A model generated the notes under the pieces. The model was not told where the DNA came from, did not search any database, and saw nothing but the letters and a program-made list of their open reading frames with translations. The translations under genes and the position numbers were made by a program. From the NCBI GenBank assembly GCA_963803295.1, contig CAWDMC010000004.1, positions 124,001 to 188,000 on the forward strand: a DNA stretch of 64,000 nt, read 5' to 3'. How positions within the stretch are numbered: the first letter of the stretch is position 1; every line of letters begins with the position of its first letter. The stretch is from CAWDMC01 sp963803295 (lineage in GTDB: Bacteria; Acidobacteriota; Terriglobia; UBA7540). This document shows positions 28,811 to 40,360 of the stretch, piece by piece.

Positions 28811-31090
28811 CTACGCGGTGGCGGCGTGCGACGCCTCGCTTGCCAGTGCCGCCGCTTGAGCGACCGCAATGGCAGCCATATTGACGATCTCTTCAACCGT
28901 CGCGCCCCGCTGCAGCACATGCACGGGTTTTGACAGTCCAGCCAGGATTGGCCCTATTCCTTCCGCGCCTCCGACTTGCATCAGGAGCTTGTAAGCGATG
29001 TGTGCCGCTTCCAGATTGGGGAAGATCAGCACGTTGGCGCCGCCTTTCAAGGTAGAGAAGGGATAATCCTGTTCGAGCAGGGCGGGCACCAGGGCCATAT
29101 CTGCCATCATTTCGCCGTCCACCATGATCTCGGGATGTTGATGCTTCACCATCTCAGCGGCGTGCCGCATCTTCTCGGCCAGAGGGTGGCGCGTGCTTCC
29201 AAAATTTGCGAAGGAGAGCATGGCCACCCGCGGTTCGAAGCCGAAGCTGCGCGCCACCTCCGCCGCCAGCACAGCGATTTCCGCCAGCTCCTGCGAGGCG
29301 GGCACAACGTTGACGGTCGTGTCTGCGAAAAAGTAAACCTGCTGCTTGGTCACCATCATATACACCCCTGCTACCCGCCGGACGCCTTCGCGCATCCGGA
29401 TCACTTGCAGCGCCGGGCGCAGCGTGTCGGGATAATGCTGGGCGACGCCGGCCAGGAATCCATCGGCATCCTTCATGTGGACCATCATGGCGCCGAAATA
29501 GTTAGGATTGGTGACGAGCTCGCACGCCTCCCGGCGAGTCACACCACGCCGCTGGCGCAAGCGGTATAGCTCTTCTGTGTACTCATCTAAACGGGAGAAG
29601 AGCGGTGGCTCGATGATCTCAGCATCGAGTTTGCGGAACCCGAGCCGGAAGAGCTTGTCTCGAATGACCTGCTCGCGCCCGATCAGCACCGGATGCGCGA
29701 TCTTCTCCTCAATAAGTTGGTAGGCGGCGCGGATGATCTTCTCGCGTTCGCCCTCGGAAAAGACGATGCGGCGAGGCGAAGACTTGGCTCGCTGCCGGAT
29801 GCCCTGCATCACTTCATGGGTGCGGCTCAGACGGCGCGAGAGCTGTTCGCGATACTCCTCCAGATTGATCTCCACTTGCGCCACGCCGGACTTCATCGCG
29901 GCTTCAGCCACTGCCGCCGACTCCCAAATGAACACGCGAGGATCGAACGGCTTGGGGATGATGTACTCAGGCCCGAACTGCATGGTGTCAACGCCGTAGG
30001 CACGCAGCACAGCGTCAGGAACATCCTCTTTCGCCAGCGACGCCAGCGCCGTGGTCGCCGCGAGTTCCATTTCGTGATTGATGGTGCGGGCACGCACGTC
30101 TAGCGCGCCGCGGAAAATGAAAGGAAAGCCGAGGACGTTATTCACCTGGTTGGGAAAATCAGAACGTCCGGTGGCCACAATGGCGTCCGGCTGCGCCTTG
30201 CGCGCCTCCGGATAGCTGATTTCCGGAACCGGATTTGCCATGGCGAAAACAATAGGGCGTTCCGCCATCGCCTTGACCATCTCGGGCGTTACGCAGCGTC
30301 CTGAGGAGAGGCCGATAAAGACGTCAGCGCCCTTCATGGCATCGGCCAGGGTTCGTGCCTCGGTCTTCGCCACGAATCGTCTCTTCATCTCGTTCATGGC
30401 GTCGCTACGTCCCTCGTAGACCACGCCGAGCCGGTCGCACAGGACAATGTTCTCGCGCCGCGCCCCCATGCGCATGTAGTGTTCGGCGCAAGCGATGCCG
30501 GCGGCGCCGGCGCCGTTGAAGACGAACTTCGCTTGCTCGATCTTCTTGCCTACCAGTTCCAGGGCATTGAGCAGTGCGGCCCCGGAAATTATCGCCGTAC
30601 CGTGCTGGTCATCGTGAAAGACGGGAATCGTCATGGTCTTGCGCAGCGTCTCCTCGATGTAAAAGCACTCCGGCGCCTTGATGTCTTCCAGGTTGATGCC
30701 ACCGAAGGTCGGCTCGAGCAACTGGCACAGCTTGATGAGATCTTCGGGATTCTCCGATTTCACTTCCAGGTCAAACACATCGATATCCGCGAAGCGCTTG
30801 AACAGCACTCCCTTGCCTTCCATGACGGGCTTTCCTGCCAGCGCCCCGATGTTGCCGAGACCCAGCACCGCGGTTCCGTTCGATACAACCGCCACCAGAT
30901 TGCCTCGCGCGGTGTAGTCGAAGCTCAAAGACGGCGCCTTCTCGATTTCCAGGCACGGCTCGGCGACCCCCGGCGTATAGGCCAGGCTAAGATCCCACTG
31001 CGTGCGGCACGGTTTCGACGGGACAACCTCGATCTTGCCTTTGCGCGCGCGACGGTGGTATTCCAGTGCGTCTTCTCTGCGGATTTCCAT
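28811..31090 (-). CDS. maeB: NADP-dependent malic enzyme with phosphotransacetylase-like domain
   Basis: 759 residues, the exact size of E. coli MaeB. The N-terminal malic enzyme part (to about residue 430) contains [19 protein letters not shown], the active-site [14 protein letters not shown] region, and the dinucleotide-binding [10 protein letters not shown]. The C-terminal 330 residues are a phosphate acetyltransferase-like domain ([10 protein letters not shown] onward), probably regulatory. It decarboxylates malate to pyruvate with NADP+. ATG 31090 follows GGGGG; the frame continues 21 residues upstream without a better start. Housekeeping, unrelated in function to the glycan loci. Confidence 0.93.
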   Translation of the reverse strand: MEIRREDALEYHRRARKGKIEVVPSKPCRTQWDLSLAYTPGVAEPCLEIEKAPSLSFDYTARGNLVAVVSNGTAVLGLGNIGALAGKPVMEGKGVLFKRFADIDVFDLEVKSENPEDLIKLCQLLEPTFGGINLEDIKAPECFYIEETLRKTMTIPVFHDDQHGTAIISGAALLNALELVGKKIEQAKFVFNGAGAAGIACAEHYMRMGARRENIVLCDRLGVVYEGRSDAMNEMKRRFVAKTEARTLADAMKGADVFIGLSSGRCVTPEMVKAMAERPIVFAMANPVPEISYPEARKAQPDAIVATGRSDFPNQVNNVLGFPFIFRGALDVRARTINHEMELAATTALASLAKEDVPDAVLRAYGVDTMQFGPEYIIPKPFDPRVFIWESAAVAEAAMKSGVAQVEINLEEYREQLSRRLSRTHEVMQGIRQRAKSSPRRIVFSEGEREKIIRAAYQLIEEKIAHPVLIGREQVIRDKLFRLGFRKLDAEIIEPPLFSRLDEYTEELYRLRQRRGVTRREACELVTNPNYFGAMMVHMKDADGFLAGVAQHYPDTLRPALQVIRMREGVRRVAGVYMMVTKQQVYFFADTTVNVVPASQELAEIAVLAAEVARSFGFEPRVAMLSFANFGSTRHPLAEKMRHAAEMVKHQHPEIMVDGEMMADMALVPALLEQDYPFSTLKGGANVLIFPNLEAAHIAYKLLMQVGGAEGIGPILAGLSKPVHVLQRGATVEEIVNMAAIAVAQAAALASEASHAATA

Positions 31091-31252
31091 AGGTGCCCCC
31101 TTAACTGCAGCGACTTGTAGCGGAAGTGTGGCGCACTCCGGGTGAAAGGGCAAGTGCTCGGGTCACTTGCCGGTTAAATTTGCCGCCCCATGTCCAACGG
31201 TGCCACAATGGATTTTGGTTCTTGGATTGCCATAATTCAGCGGAGGAAACGG

Positions 31253-32833
31253 ATGCATCGCCGGTCGTTCGTGTTGTTGCTAATTGTTGCCCTTAGCCTG
31301 TGTTCGCTCACGTTCGCGCAGGAGTCTGATCCGGACGACCAGGACCAGGCGCCGGCCGCCACCCCGGCGCCACCGACGAGTGCAAAACCCAAAGCGGAAA
31401 CACCGGAAGAAAAACGTAAGGGGGTGGAGGAAGAGAAACCCGTTGCCACTCACCACGAGATCCGCATTCGCGGTGCCGCCCTAAAGTACACTGCCACGGC
31501 GGGACTGATGCCGCTCGAAAGTGAGCAGGGAGAAGTGGAGGCGCACATCTTCTACACCGCTTACACGTTGGACAATCAGGGCGCCCGGCGGCCTCTTACC
31601 TTTGTCTTCAATGGCGGACCGGGTGCGGCTTCGGTGTGGTTGCATCTGGGGGCCCTCGGCCCGCGCAAAGTGAGACTGCTGCCCGACGGGGCCATGCCGC
31701 ATCCTCCTTTTGAACTTGAGGACAATCAGGATAGTTGGCTCGACAAGACAGACCTGGTGTTCATCGACCCGGTGGGCACGGGCTACAGCCGAGCGAGCAA
31801 GCCCGAATACGGCAAGAAGTTCTGGAGCGTCGAAGGCGACATTCAGTCAGTGGGCGAATTTATCCGGCTGTATCTCTCGCGCAACCAGCGCTGGAGTTCA
31901 CCGCTGTTCCTGGCAGGCGAGAGCTATGGCACCACTCGCGCCGCAGGACTTTCGAGCTATTTGATCGGGCATGGCGTCGCTTTGAACGGCATCGTACTGA
32001 TCTCCACCGTGCTTAATTTCGGCACCCTGGAGTTCACGCGTGGCAACGATCTCCCTTATATCCTCTACCTGCCGACCTACGCCGCCACGGCGTGGTACCA
32101 CAAGAAGCTGCCGCCGGATCTCGAGCAGCAAGAGGTCACCCGCATCCTGCCGGAGGTTGAGCGTTGGGCGAGCAACGAGTACACCCTGGCGTTGGCCAAA
32201 GGCGACAAGCTTACCGGCGCCGAAAGGCAAGCGGTGGCGGATCAACTCGCCCGTTATACCGGTCTCTCAAAAACCTACGTTCAGGAGGCAAATCTGCGCG
32301 TTTCCCAAGCGGGTTTCTGCAAAGAGCTGCTGCGCGATCAGAACCGTACCGTGGGCCGCCTGGATAGCCGATTCCTGGGCATCGATGAAACAGGTGTTTC
32401 CGACTCGCCCGATTACGACCCGAGCGAGGCCACGATTCGCCCGCCGTTTACCTCCAGCTTCAACGGGTACATCCGCAATGAGCTTGGCTATAAAAGCGAC
32501 AAGGAATATTACGTTCTAGGTGGAGGATTCTCGTTTCGTCAGTGGGACTGGGGATCGGCGAGCGAGGGCTATCCTAACGTGGCTCCCGACCTGCGCGCCG
32601 CCTTTGTTCGCAATAAATATATGAAGCTGTTCGTGGCCGAGGGTTACGACGACCTGGCCACGCCTTATTACGCGGTGGACTATACCTTGAACCACCTGGG
32701 GCTCGATGCTTCACTGCGCGGAAACATCACCACGGGACAGTATTACGCCGGGCACATGGTGTATCTCGAGAGCAAATCGCTCCATAAGCTGAAGGACGAC
32801 GTGGCAAGTTTCATGGCAGGAGCGATCCAGTGA
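31253..32833 (+). CDS. Exported S10 serine carboxypeptidase
   Basis: 526 residues from ATG 31253, which has GGAGG 8 nt upstream. A signal peptide (SFVLLLIVALSLCSLTFAQ) is followed by an acidic/proline-rich linker to about residue 60. The alpha/beta-hydrolase peptidase S10 domain has the oxyanion segment FNGGPGAAS, the nucleophile Ser224 in AGESYG, an acid at Asp466/467 in GYDDLATP and His501 in AGHMVY. These enzymes remove C-terminal residues from peptides, most active at low pH, fitting an acidophilic soil bacterium. Divergent from maeB; no operon partner. Confidence 0.88.
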   Translation: MHRRSFVLLLIVALSLCSLTFAQESDPDDQDQAPAATPAPPTSAKPKAETPEEKRKGVEEEKPVATHHEIRIRGAALKYTATAGLMPLESEQGEVEAHIFYTAYTLDNQGARRPLTFVFNGGPGAASVWLHLGALGPRKVRLLPDGAMPHPPFELEDNQDSWLDKTDLVFIDPVGTGYSRASKPEYGKKFWSVEGDIQSVGEFIRLYLSRNQRWSSPLFLAGESYGTTRAAGLSSYLIGHGVALNGIVLISTVLNFGTLEFTRGNDLPYILYLPTYAATAWYHKKLPPDLEQQEVTRILPEVERWASNEYTLALAKGDKLTGAERQAVADQLARYTGLSKTYVQEANLRVSQAGFCKELLRDQNRTVGRLDSRFLGIDETGVSDSPDYDPSEATIRPPFTSSFNGYIRNELGYKSDKEYYVLGGGFSFRQWDWGSASEGYPNVAPDLRAAFVRNKYMKLFVAEGYDDLATPYYAVDYTLNHLGLDASLRGNITTGQYYAGHMVYLESKSLHKLKDDVASFMAGAIQ

Positions 32834-32960
32834 CTGCGTCGCGCGCCTCCATTCCTAAAATTAACAATCTGCGGAGATTGCTCGGTGTGCCCGAGTCTTT
32901 CGCGGACTCCGAATGACAGTGAACTATCTCGTGCCACGGCAGAATCCTAAGCTTCCCGGG

Positions 32961-34028
32961 CTATCGTCTCGCGCTCAGCTCATGCACCATAATCACGAGA
33001 TCCACCACATGATCGTAAGGAGTGTCGGGCAGGATGCCGTGTCCCAGGTTGAAGATGTGCCCGGGCCGCCCGCCGGCCTGCTCCAGGATGCGCTCAACCC
33101 TTCGGCGAATAAACGCGGGATCGGCGTAGAGAATTACCGGATCGAGATTCCCCTGCACTGCCACTCGATCGCCCAGCCGCGCCCACGCCTGGTCGAGCTC
33201 CACATGATGATCGAGACCGATTACGCTGCCCCCGCCGTCGCGCATGTCTTCAAGCAGCACTCCCGTTCCGGTTCCAAAATGGATAATAGGCGTACCTGGC
33301 GTTATGCTTTCAATGAACAGGCGAGAGTAAGGCTGGACGAACTCCCGGTAATCGGACGGGCTGAGGCATCCCACCCAGGTATCAAAAATCTGCACCGCCT
33401 GGACTCCGGCCGCGATCTGGGCGTTGACATAGCGCGCGAGGTTTCGCGCCAAATGTTGCATCAAAGCGCGCCACGCTCCGGCGTCCGAGTACATCAACGT
33501 TTTGGTGTGGCGATAGGTCTTTGAGCCGCCGTCTTCGATCAGGTAGGAGGCCAGCGTGAAAGGCGCGCCGGCAAAGCCCAACAGCGGGAGGCAGGGGTCG
33601 AGATCCCGACGGGTCTGGCGGATGCCAGCATAGAAGTACGCCAGTGAATCCTCCGGATCGACCTCGCACAGCCGATCGATATCCGCCGCCGCCCGGATTA
33701 CGGGCCTGACGCTCGGACCTTCACCCTTGTCATAGGCGAGGTCCAGCCCCAGCGGTTCAACAATCAGCAGCAGGTCCGCGAAGATGATGGCCGCGTCCAC
33801 GCCCAGCTTCTCCGCCGCGCTCACGGTGACCTCGGAAACGAGGCTTGGATTCCGGCAAAGCTCCAGGAATCCAACCCGCGCCCGCAGGTCGCGATACTCT
33901 TTCATGTACCGGCCGGCCTGTCGCATCAGCCACACGGGAGTCGAGTCCACAGGCTCGCGGCGGCAGGCGCGGAGAAAGCGCGAGTCCTGCCAAGCCGGGG
34001 CTCGAGTTAACGGTTGAGATCGATTCAA
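32961..34028 (-). CDS. hemE: Uroporphyrinogen decarboxylase
   Basis: Converts uroporphyrinogen III to coproporphyrinogen III in haem synthesis. Hallmarks are WLMRQAGRYMKEY, IFADLL with the key Asp, GFAGAPFTLASYLIEDGGS, HFGTGTG and NLGHGILPDTP with the conserved His. The frame is open to 34205, but no ATG gives the family's usual N-terminus. TTG 34028, 9 nt after GGGAG, yields about 355 residues beginning NRSQPLTRAP and is proposed, with low certainty for the start. It contrasts with the two UroD-like proteins at 15.9 and 20.4 kb, which lack these motifs. Confidence 0.92.
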   Translation of the reverse strand: MNRSQPLTRAPAWQDSRFLRACRREPVDSTPVWLMRQAGRYMKEYRDLRARVGFLELCRNPSLVSEVTVSAAEKLGVDAAIIFADLLLIVEPLGLDLAYDKGEGPSVRPVIRAAADIDRLCEVDPEDSLAYFYAGIRQTRRDLDPCLPLLGFAGAPFTLASYLIEDGGSKTYRHTKTLMYSDAGAWRALMQHLARNLARYVNAQIAAGVQAVQIFDTWVGCLSPSDYREFVQPYSRLFIESITPGTPIIHFGTGTGVLLEDMRDGGGSVIGLDHHVELDQAWARLGDRVAVQGNLDPVILYADPAFIRRRVERILEQAGGRPGHIFNLGHGILPDTPYDHVVDLVIMVHELSARR

Positions 34029-34389
34029 AAAAGGCTGCTCCCAGGCGTTTTTGACCCAATGTGTCGGTCCGCCTAGTCTCTCAGTATAGCCCGTTTGCAG
34101 GTGACCACCGGTAGTCCGCCGCAGGAGTCCAATCTCGGGCTGACACGGGCGCGGATTAGGCGCAAGATGGGTGGCAGTTCTCACGGGATTAAGGCGGATA
34201 TACATAGGAGTTCCCCCGCTATTTCGCCGTGCGCACTGAGCCGGGCGTACCTGCTCTACTCTTCGGCATATGCGTACGCGAGATTGGGGCGATTTGGGCG
34301 GCGACGGGTTGACTTCCCTTGGAAATCGGCTTTAAATACTGCGTGATGCTTTTCCTTACACTGCAGTGCGTTTCCCTCGGAGGATCCCA
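34029..34389. other. Intergenic region between divergent genes, no gene seen
   Basis: The hemE frame stays open through 34205 but without family similarity. No repeat or strong promoter was identified. A GGAGG lies 6 nt before the next ATG at 34390. Confidence 0.4.
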
Positions 34390-35160
34390 ATGAGATGTAT
34401 AGCCATTCCCGGCCTTCTTCGGTTGATTTCGGGAGGCATAGCGGCCCTGGCTATCCTCGCGGGCTCGCTTGCTGCGAGAGCGAACGCGCAGAGTGCCGCC
34501 CAAGCACTGACAAACGACGACGTCATCAAGATGGTTAGTGCCAAGCTTTCCGACACCGTGGTGATATCAAAGATCAAGGCCTCGGCTTGCAGGTTCGATA
34601 CAGGTCCCGATGCCTTGGTGAATCTGAAAAAGTCCGGCGCCAGTGACAGCGTGATCGAGGCGATCAGCACGTGTACGCCTTCGAACCCAGCGGCTCCCGT
34701 GGCCACACCCGTCACGGAAGCGACCGCTGGCAAGGACGCTTCTCCAGCCACACCGGCCGCTAACCCGCAGCCCGGTGCAAAGCTTGCCTTGGCAGATATC
34801 AGGACGATTTATATCGCCCCCATGCCGAATGACCTGGATCAGTACATCAAGGCGGAAATCAGCAAGCAGATGCCGGGTAGGCTTACCGTGGTTCTGAGCA
34901 AGGATGATGCAGACGCGGTTCTAATGGGTACGGGCGATTGGCAAAAAGGCACTGGGGCTGCTATCACCGGGCGCTACCTAGGGCTCCACGACACTGCCAG
35001 CGGGTCGGTTTCGCTGGTCGCCAAGGGCGGCAAGTCAGTACTCTGGTCTTCGGAGGCTGGAGATAGAAGTCTCGTGCTGGGCGCGATGAAGCGCGGCGGT
35101 CCGCGGAAGGTAGCCGACCGGCTCGTTCATAACCTCAAAAAGGCCATGGGCGTGAATTGA
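34390..35160 (+). CDS. Exported protein of unknown function
   Basis: 256 residues from ATG 34390, chosen because of GGAGG upstream and because it yields a clean signal peptide (LLRLISGGIAALAILAG, cleavage near ARANAQS). Residues about 38-88 resemble a small helical domain (LTNDDVIKMVSAKLSDTVVI) seen in various acidobacterial exported proteins, with two cysteines. An Ala/Pro/Thr-rich linker (about 90-125) joins a C-terminal alpha/beta domain (IRTIYIAPMPNDLDQYI onward) of about 130 residues resembling LPP20- or curli-assembly-like lipoprotein modules, which is a weak impression. Function not known. Confidence 0.65.
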   Translation: MRCIAIPGLLRLISGGIAALAILAGSLAARANAQSAAQALTNDDVIKMVSAKLSDTVVISKIKASACRFDTGPDALVNLKKSGASDSVIEAISTCTPSNPAAPVATPVTEATAGKDASPATPAANPQPGAKLALADIRTIYIAPMPNDLDQYIKAEISKQMPGRLTVVLSKDDADAVLMGTGDWQKGTGAAITGRYLGLHDTASGSVSLVAKGGKSVLWSSEAGDRSLVLGAMKRGGPRKVADRLVHNLKKAMGVN

Positions 35161-35504
35161 CCGCCCCACGTTCACAGGTTCGCTTGCCTCAGCATCGACG
35201 AGGTACTTTACCGCCCTAACTCGCCGGATCGTCTGCTTGGGCTCGTACTCCGTCACCTCTGATGCAGCGACCTCGCGGCCATCGCTCGCAGATCAACTCA
35301 CGCGGTCGTGCCGTCAGAATCTGACAGGCAACCCTTGAAATCCAGGTGGTTATGGGCGCTCCTGCCGGTGCAGACTTTTGCACAGGACTGCGCCGCTCGC
35401 CTGTATAATCAAGGGTTCAATAACGCGAAGCTCCCCGACCAGGCCAGCCCGGAGCGAGTGTTCTCCGCGACTTGTCCAGGAGCAGTGACCTCGAGGATGA
35501 CCGC
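35161..35504. other. Intergenic region, no gene seen
   Basis: No coding sequence, repeat or terminator could be supported in this 344-nt stretch. Short open frames exist but lack ribosome-binding sites and family resemblance. Confidence 0.4.
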
Positions 35505-38500
35505 ATGAAACAACAGTCCGACAACTCTCAGCCTGGCTTCAAACAGTCGGCGCCCGGCCAGACCGGCGGGTACAGATGCTCCGCGCCGACGTTTCGCAAG
35601 CGGAGCGCCCTCTACTTCGCCCTCCTTCTTTCGCTCGCTATCGCGGCCTTTCTCGGAGACCCAGGTCGCGACCGCGGCCAGGCCGGACACAAAGGCCAGG
35701 GCCGGCCGAGCAGAGGTAGCGCTGGTGGATCGGCTACGCTTCAGACTACCCGTAATCTGGCTAAGGCCTACTACGAACAGGGCAAGTATCCGGAGTCGGT
35801 GGCTGAGTTCCGCAAGGTGGTGGCCTCAGGACAGGCGTTGGCCACCGATCATCTTGACCTTGGACTGGCGCTGATGCAGGCGAATAACCTGGATGCGGCC
35901 TTGGGCGAATTGACCACTGCCAAACAAATGAACCCCAAGCTCACCAATATCGATTACAACCTGGGAATCCTCTACAAGCGCGAATTGCACTATCCCGATG
36001 CTGAACGGGAACTCAAACAGGTGGTTGCGGCCGATCCCGACGATCCGGCAGCGTGGTTTAATCTGGGCACCGTCTACTTTGCCGAGCGCAAGCTGAATGA
36101 CGCTCTTGAGGCGCAGCAGCGCGTGGTTTCAATGGGCTTTGGCCGCGGCCAGAACTTCTATGTGGCCGCTCTGTTCCACACCTTTACTATTCAGGTGCGG
36201 CTGCAACATCAGGAGGAGGCGCAGAAGATCCTCGCCCTGCATCAGAAGATGAAGGACAGGGTTCCGAACATCTCCATCCAGAATCCGGCGCTTGAAGGCG
36301 GCAAGTACGGCGTGATCCTCGTGCCTCCGGCCCCACCAACCATTCCCAGCAACGCGCCGCCCAAAGTTACGTTCGCGGAGATTACCAACCGGTTAGGCAT
36401 CAAGGTGAGTTCGTCGGCAGATCGCGATCCGTCCGATCCCCTGATCCAGGCCCTGAGTTCTTTCGGGCCATGGGTCGCGGCGGCTGACTATGACGGCGAC
36501 GGGCATCCCGATCTCTACGTCACCCTTCCTGGCGGCACGAATCATTTATTCCACGGCAATGCCGACGGCACTTTCAGCGATATAACCGAAAAGGCGGGAG
36601 TCGCCGGTCCCGCCGGCAGCGTTTCGGCCACATGGGCCGATTTTGACAACTGCGGGCACCCCGACCTGTTCGTGGCGGGGCTCGGCGGCGTTACGCTTTA
36701 TCACAACAATGGCAACGGCACCTTTAGTAACCAAACAGAAAAAGCGGGTCTCAAGGCAAATAACGGGCTCCTCTCAACCCGCGCCGTGTTGTTTGACGCC
36801 GATTTCGACGGCAACCTTGACTTGGTGCTCACAAACTATATGGACCTGCACGACATAAGCGGTCCGCTTTCGGAACCCGTCAAGGCGACCCTGAAATCCT
36901 TCCCCAACCCCAACGTCCCCGGAACTCAGAGCCGCTTCTACCGCAATAACGGAGATGGGACTTTCACCGACATCACGGAGGTGGCCGGGCTTGGATCCGC
37001 CAAGGGTCGTATGCGCGGCGCCATTTTCGCCGACTTTGACAACGATGGCTACGCTGACCTGCTGTTTCTGCGTGACGACGGCGGCCCCCTGTTTTACATC
37101 AACAAGGGCGAAGACAAGTTCGTCAATCGGACGGCGGAGGCCGGCGAGACTCTTTCCAAATTTGCCGCCGTAAGAGCTGAGTCGGCCGATTTCAACCACG
37201 ACGGGAATTTCGACTTGGCGCTGTGGTCGCAATCCGGCTACACCGTGTTGCTGAACCAAGGAAACGCTCGCTTTACAGCTGTCAAAGGCGTGCCTGAAAT
37301 ACCGTCGCCCTCTGGTTGGTTCTCGAGCCGCGGCATTGTTGCGGATGTCGACGGCGATGGTTTTACCGACCTCTTGAATTTGGATAGACAAGGCAAATGG
37401 CGATATATTCGTAACCGCGGCGGTCGCTTCGAGGAGTCACCCCTGAGCCTCGGCCCGGCCAGCCATCTGGATTACTTCGCTGCCGCCTGGCTCAGCGATC
37501 CCGGTAAGCTGAACGTACTTGGCTTCACGCAAGATCGTCAGTTTGCCGCCTTCGAGAAAGAGGGTCCGTCATCCCGCTGGGTTGAAGTCACGCTTGACGG
37601 TTACAAGAGCAACAAGCTGGGCGTGGGCGTGATCGTCGAGTTGAAGGCTGGCGCCTTCTACAACAAGGTGATGTCCACGGGCGGACCGGTGCGAGTCTTC
37701 GCTGGCGACCTGAAGCAATTCGATGTGGTCCGCATTACCTGGCCGAACCAGGTGATACAAAATTACATCGACGTGGCCACCAGCAAGCCGATGCTGGTGC
37801 GCGAGTCCGAACGCCTGGCGAGTTCGTGCCCGTTCCTCTATGTGTGGGACGGCAAGGCCTATCGATTCTTTACTGACATTCTGGGCGTCGCTCCCTTGGG
37901 TGAGTTGCTGCCGGACGGCACGATCATGAAGCCAAACCCGGAGGAACTCGTGCGCCTGGGCGACATCCCGCAGCCGCGCGACGGCTCCTACACCTTCCAG
38001 GTCACCGACGAGATGCGCGAGGTGGACTACCTCGATCGCCTGCGCCTGCTGGCCGTCGATCATCCTGAAAACGAAGAAGTCTACGCCAACGAGATCTACA
38101 GTTCGACGCCGGCCCCGCCCGCCCTTTATGGCGTGCGCTCGAAACGCCTTCCGGTGTCAGCCGTTGATGACCGCGGGCGCGACGTCTTGCCGCTGCTGCT
38201 CAAGGCCGACGGACGTCATCCCACCGCCTTCAACCGCAATCGTGTTCTGGGGCTTGCCGATACTCACAGTGTTACTCTCGATCTTGGAAAGTTCTCTAAC
38301 TCCGACCCCGTCGCTCTCTATCTCAACGGTTGGGTCTTCTGGACCGACTCCAACGCCTCACGCGCCTTAATGGGCAACAAGCAGCTCGAAATGGTTTCTC
38401 CCTATGTGCAGGTGCCGGACAGCGTGGGCAAGTGGGTCACGGTCATCCCGGACATGGGTTTGCCGAGCGGCACTAGTCGCACTATGCGGCTTGACTTGAC

Positions 38501-39170
38501 CGGTAAGTTCCTCTCCTCCGATCACCGGGTGCGCATCGTAACCAACTTCTGCGTCTATTGGGATCAGGCGTTCTTCACCGCGGACGATCACCCGATCTCG
38601 CTGCAGACTGTAGCGGCGCTCTCCTCGGCGCCGGGAATGCCGGCAGAAATGTCGGCATCAGAGGCGCTGCAGGAGTTGCCGCTGCTTTCGGCGGATCTTC
38701 ACTACCGTGGCTTCTCGGCGGTGAACACAGACCCGGAGCATGTGCGTCCCGACTGGTTCGACTATCAACACGTAATGACGACCGCACCCTGGAATCCGAT
38801 GGCCGGCCGCTATACGCGCTATGGCGCCACCACCAGGCTGATCAACCGGGATGACGATCGCCTGGCGGTCATGGCGACGGGCGACGAGATGACCGTTCGC
38901 TTCAGCGCCCGTGACCTTCCGCCCCTCAAGTCCGGATGGAGACGCGATCTCTTCCTGGCGGCGCGTGGCTACGCCAAAGATGGCGAACCCAACACGGCTT
39001 ACTCGCGCACCGTGGATCCGATGCCGTTCTACAGCATGTCAAACTATCCCTACGGCCGCAGCGAGCAACCGGCGGATTCCGCCCGGTACGACGAATATCT
39101 GCGCGAGTACGAAACGCGTCCAGGTTATCGGCTGATCCCGCCCCTCAATCCACAGATCACGGGTGAATGA
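35505..39170 (+). CDS. TPR / VCBS-repeat / ASPIC-UnbV surface protein
   Basis: About 1221 residues. A membrane segment near residues 34-51 anchors or exports it. TPR-like helices follow (about residues 75-215: [21 protein letters not shown] and repeats). A seven-bladed FG-GAP/VCBS region has calcium-binding loops such as [30 protein letters not shown] and [10 protein letters not shown]. An ASPIC/UnbV domain ([18 protein letters not shown]) is next, and about 450 C-terminal residues have no family I recognise. CRTAC1-like proteins of this build abound in Acidobacteria and Planctomycetes. Start ATG 35505 is preferred over 35472 because of the GAGGATGACC upstream. Likely cell-surface; ligand unknown. 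Confidence 0.82.
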   Translation: MKQQSDNSQPGFKQSAPGQTGGYRCSAPTFRKRSALYFALLLSLAIAAFLGDPGRDRGQAGHKGQGRPSRGSAGGSATLQTTRNLAKAYYEQGKYPESVAEFRKVVASGQALATDHLDLGLALMQANNLDAALGELTTAKQMNPKLTNIDYNLGILYKRELHYPDAERELKQVVAADPDDPAAWFNLGTVYFAERKLNDALEAQQRVVSMGFGRGQNFYVAALFHTFTIQVRLQHQEEAQKILALHQKMKDRVPNISIQNPALEGGKYGVILVPPAPPTIPSNAPPKVTFAEITNRLGIKVSSSADRDPSDPLIQALSSFGPWVAAADYDGDGHPDLYVTLPGGTNHLFHGNADGTFSDITEKAGVAGPAGSVSATWADFDNCGHPDLFVAGLGGVTLYHNNGNGTFSNQTEKAGLKANNGLLSTRAVLFDADFDGNLDLVLTNYMDLHDISGPLSEPVKATLKSFPNPNVPGTQSRFYRNNGDGTFTDITEVAGLGSAKGRMRGAIFADFDNDGYADLLFLRDDGGPLFYINKGEDKFVNRTAEAGETLSKFAAVRAESADFNHDGNFDLALWSQSGYTVLLNQGNARFTAVKGVPEIPSPSGWFSSRGIVADVDGDGFTDLLNLDRQGKWRYIRNRGGRFEESPLSLGPASHLDYFAAAWLSDPGKLNVLGFTQDRQFAAFEKEGPSSRWVEVTLDGYKSNKLGVGVIVELKAGAFYNKVMSTGGPVRVFAGDLKQFDVVRITWPNQVIQNYIDVATSKPMLVRESERLASSCPFLYVWDGKAYRFFTDILGVAPLGELLPDGTIMKPNPEELVRLGDIPQPRDGSYTFQVTDEMREVDYLDRLRLLAVDHPENEEVYANEIYSSTPAPPALYGVRSKRLPVSAVDDRGRDVLPLLLKADGRHPTAFNRNRVLGLADTHSVTLDLGKFSNSDPVALYLNGWVFWTDSNASRALMGNKQLEMVSPYVQVPDSVGKWVTVIPDMGLPSGTSRTMRLDLTGKFLSSDHRVRIVTNFCVYWDQAFFTADDHPISLQTVAALSSAPGMPAEMSASEALQELPLLSADLHYRGFSAVNTDPEHVRPDWFDYQHVMTTAPWNPMAGRYTRYGATTRLINRDDDRLAVMATGDEMTVRFSARDLPPLKSGWRRDLFLAARGYAKDGEPNTAYSRTVDPMPFYSMSNYPYGRSEQPADSARYDEYLREYETRPGYRLIPPLNPQITGE

Positions 39171-39194
39171 ACGGCGGCCCATTTGTGTTCCCGA

Positions 39195-39226
39195 GGTCCC
39201 TTTGGTCGGAGTCGGCCAAGGGGACC
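39195..39226. terminator. Hairpin between TPR/VCBS gene and dhaK
   Basis: An 11-bp stem, GGTCCCTTTGG paired with CCAAGGGGACC (one G-T pair), with a 10-nt loop, 24 nt after the TPR/VCBS stop. There is no T-run, so it may be a factor-dependent terminator or mRNA-end structure. Confidence 0.45.
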
Positions 39227-39286
39227 AACCCTGTATACTTCGTTTCTTGGGCCCACGAGGAGCGCGGTAGGCCCAGCATAAGGAAA

Positions 39287-40291
39287 GTGTTGAAAAAGCT
39301 GATCAACGATCCACGAAGTGTCGTACGCGAATCTCTCGAAGGATTGCAGGCTGCGCACGAGGACCGGCTGCGAGTCAACTTTGATCCCGTCTACGTGGTG
39401 CGCCGTGATGCTCCGCGGTCGGGCAAGGTCGGGCTGGTCTCGGGAGGCGGTAGCGGTCACGAGCCGTTGCATGCAGGATACGTCGGTTACGGCATGCTGG
39501 ACGCGGCCTGCCCGGGCGAGATATTCACCAGCCCGACGCCCAACCAGATCGCCGAGGCGAGTAAAGCCGTGAACAGCGGCTCAGGCGTGCTGCACATCGT
39601 AAAGAACTACACCGGGGACGTGATGAACTTCGAGCTCGCGGCTGAAATGCTTCGCGACGACGGCCTCGAGCTTGAAAGCGTTCTGGTGGACGATGACGTG
39701 GCGGTGGAAAACAGCCTGTACACAGCGGGACGGCGCGGCGTCGGGCTCACCGTGCTTATGGAGAAACTCCTGGGTGCGGCGGCGGAAGAGGGGGTGGCGC
39801 TCGCCGACCTGAAAGTGCTGGGTGACTCCATCCGCAGCTCGGGCCGCACGATGGGAATGGCACTCACATCCTGCATGGTGCCGCAAGCCGGCCGCCCTTC
39901 GTTCCTGCTGTCGGAATATGAAATGGAAGTCGGCATCGGCATCCACGGCGAGCCGGGCCGTCGCCGCATGAAGGTCGCCATTGCCGACAGGATCACGGCG
40001 ATGCTGATGGAGCCGGTCCTCGCCGACCTTCCTTTCTCAAGCGGCGACAAGGTCCTGCTGTTCGTCAACGGCATGGGGGGCACGCCCCTGGCCGAGCTCT
40101 ACATCGTGTACCGGCAAGCGGCGGAGATCGCTCGTCGGCACGGACTGAAAATCGTCCGCAACCTGGTGGGCACCTACATCAGCAGCCTCGAAATGGCAGG
40201 ATGCTCGATAACGTTGTTGGAAATGAATGAGCAGTTAGTGCAGCTCTGGGATGCTCCGGTCAATACGCCGGCTCTGCGCTGGGGAATCTAA
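39287..40291 (+). CDS. dhaK: Dihydroxyacetone kinase subunit DhaK-like
   Basis: About 334 residues. DhaK binds dihydroxyacetone covalently through a histidine, here in GIGIHGEPG; the [17 protein letters not shown] substrate loop is also present, and the end ([12 protein letters not shown]) is typical. The start is GTG 39287 or TTG 39290; AAGGAAA lies just upstream, and the standard family N-terminus KKLINDP begins immediately after. No DhaL, the subunit that carries the nucleotide, nor DhaM follows in the 436-nt gap or nearby, so it either works with a remote partner or has another role. Family assignment is firm. Confidence 0.88.
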   Translation: MLKKLINDPRSVVRESLEGLQAAHEDRLRVNFDPVYVVRRDAPRSGKVGLVSGGGSGHEPLHAGYVGYGMLDAACPGEIFTSPTPNQIAEASKAVNSGSGVLHIVKNYTGDVMNFELAAEMLRDDGLELESVLVDDDVAVENSLYTAGRRGVGLTVLMEKLLGAAAEEGVALADLKVLGDSIRSSGRTMGMALTSCMVPQAGRPSFLLSEYEMEVGIGIHGEPGRRRMKVAIADRITAMLMEPVLADLPFSSGDKVLLFVNGMGGTPLAELYIVYRQAAEIARRHGLKIVRNLVGTYISSLEMAGCSITLLEMNEQLVQLWDAPVNTPALRWGI

Positions 40292-40298
40292 GCCCGTC

Positions 40299-40352
40299 GT
40301 AGGGGCGACCCTTGTGGTCACCCCCTGGGGCGGGCACAAGGCCTGCTCCTAC
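40299..40352 (+). repeat. Imperfect palindrome, genome-repeat type
   Basis: Arms GTAGGGGCGACCCTTGTG and CACAAGGCCTGCTCCTAC pair imperfectly around a C/G-rich centre. Translated on the minus strand it gives the well-known spurious string GLVPAPGGDHKGRPYDG, seen wherever this repeat type is miscalled as protein. It directly follows dhaK. Confidence 0.65.
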
Positions 40353-40360
40353 ACGGGATC

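Noticed and set aside
30479..31120. 213-codon + strand frame opposite maeB
   Set aside because: Antisense shadow of malic enzyme.
39195..39226. Hairpin considered as a riboswitch for dhaK
   Set aside because: A single simple stem without a conserved aptamer-like core; terminator or mRNA-end structure is more likely.
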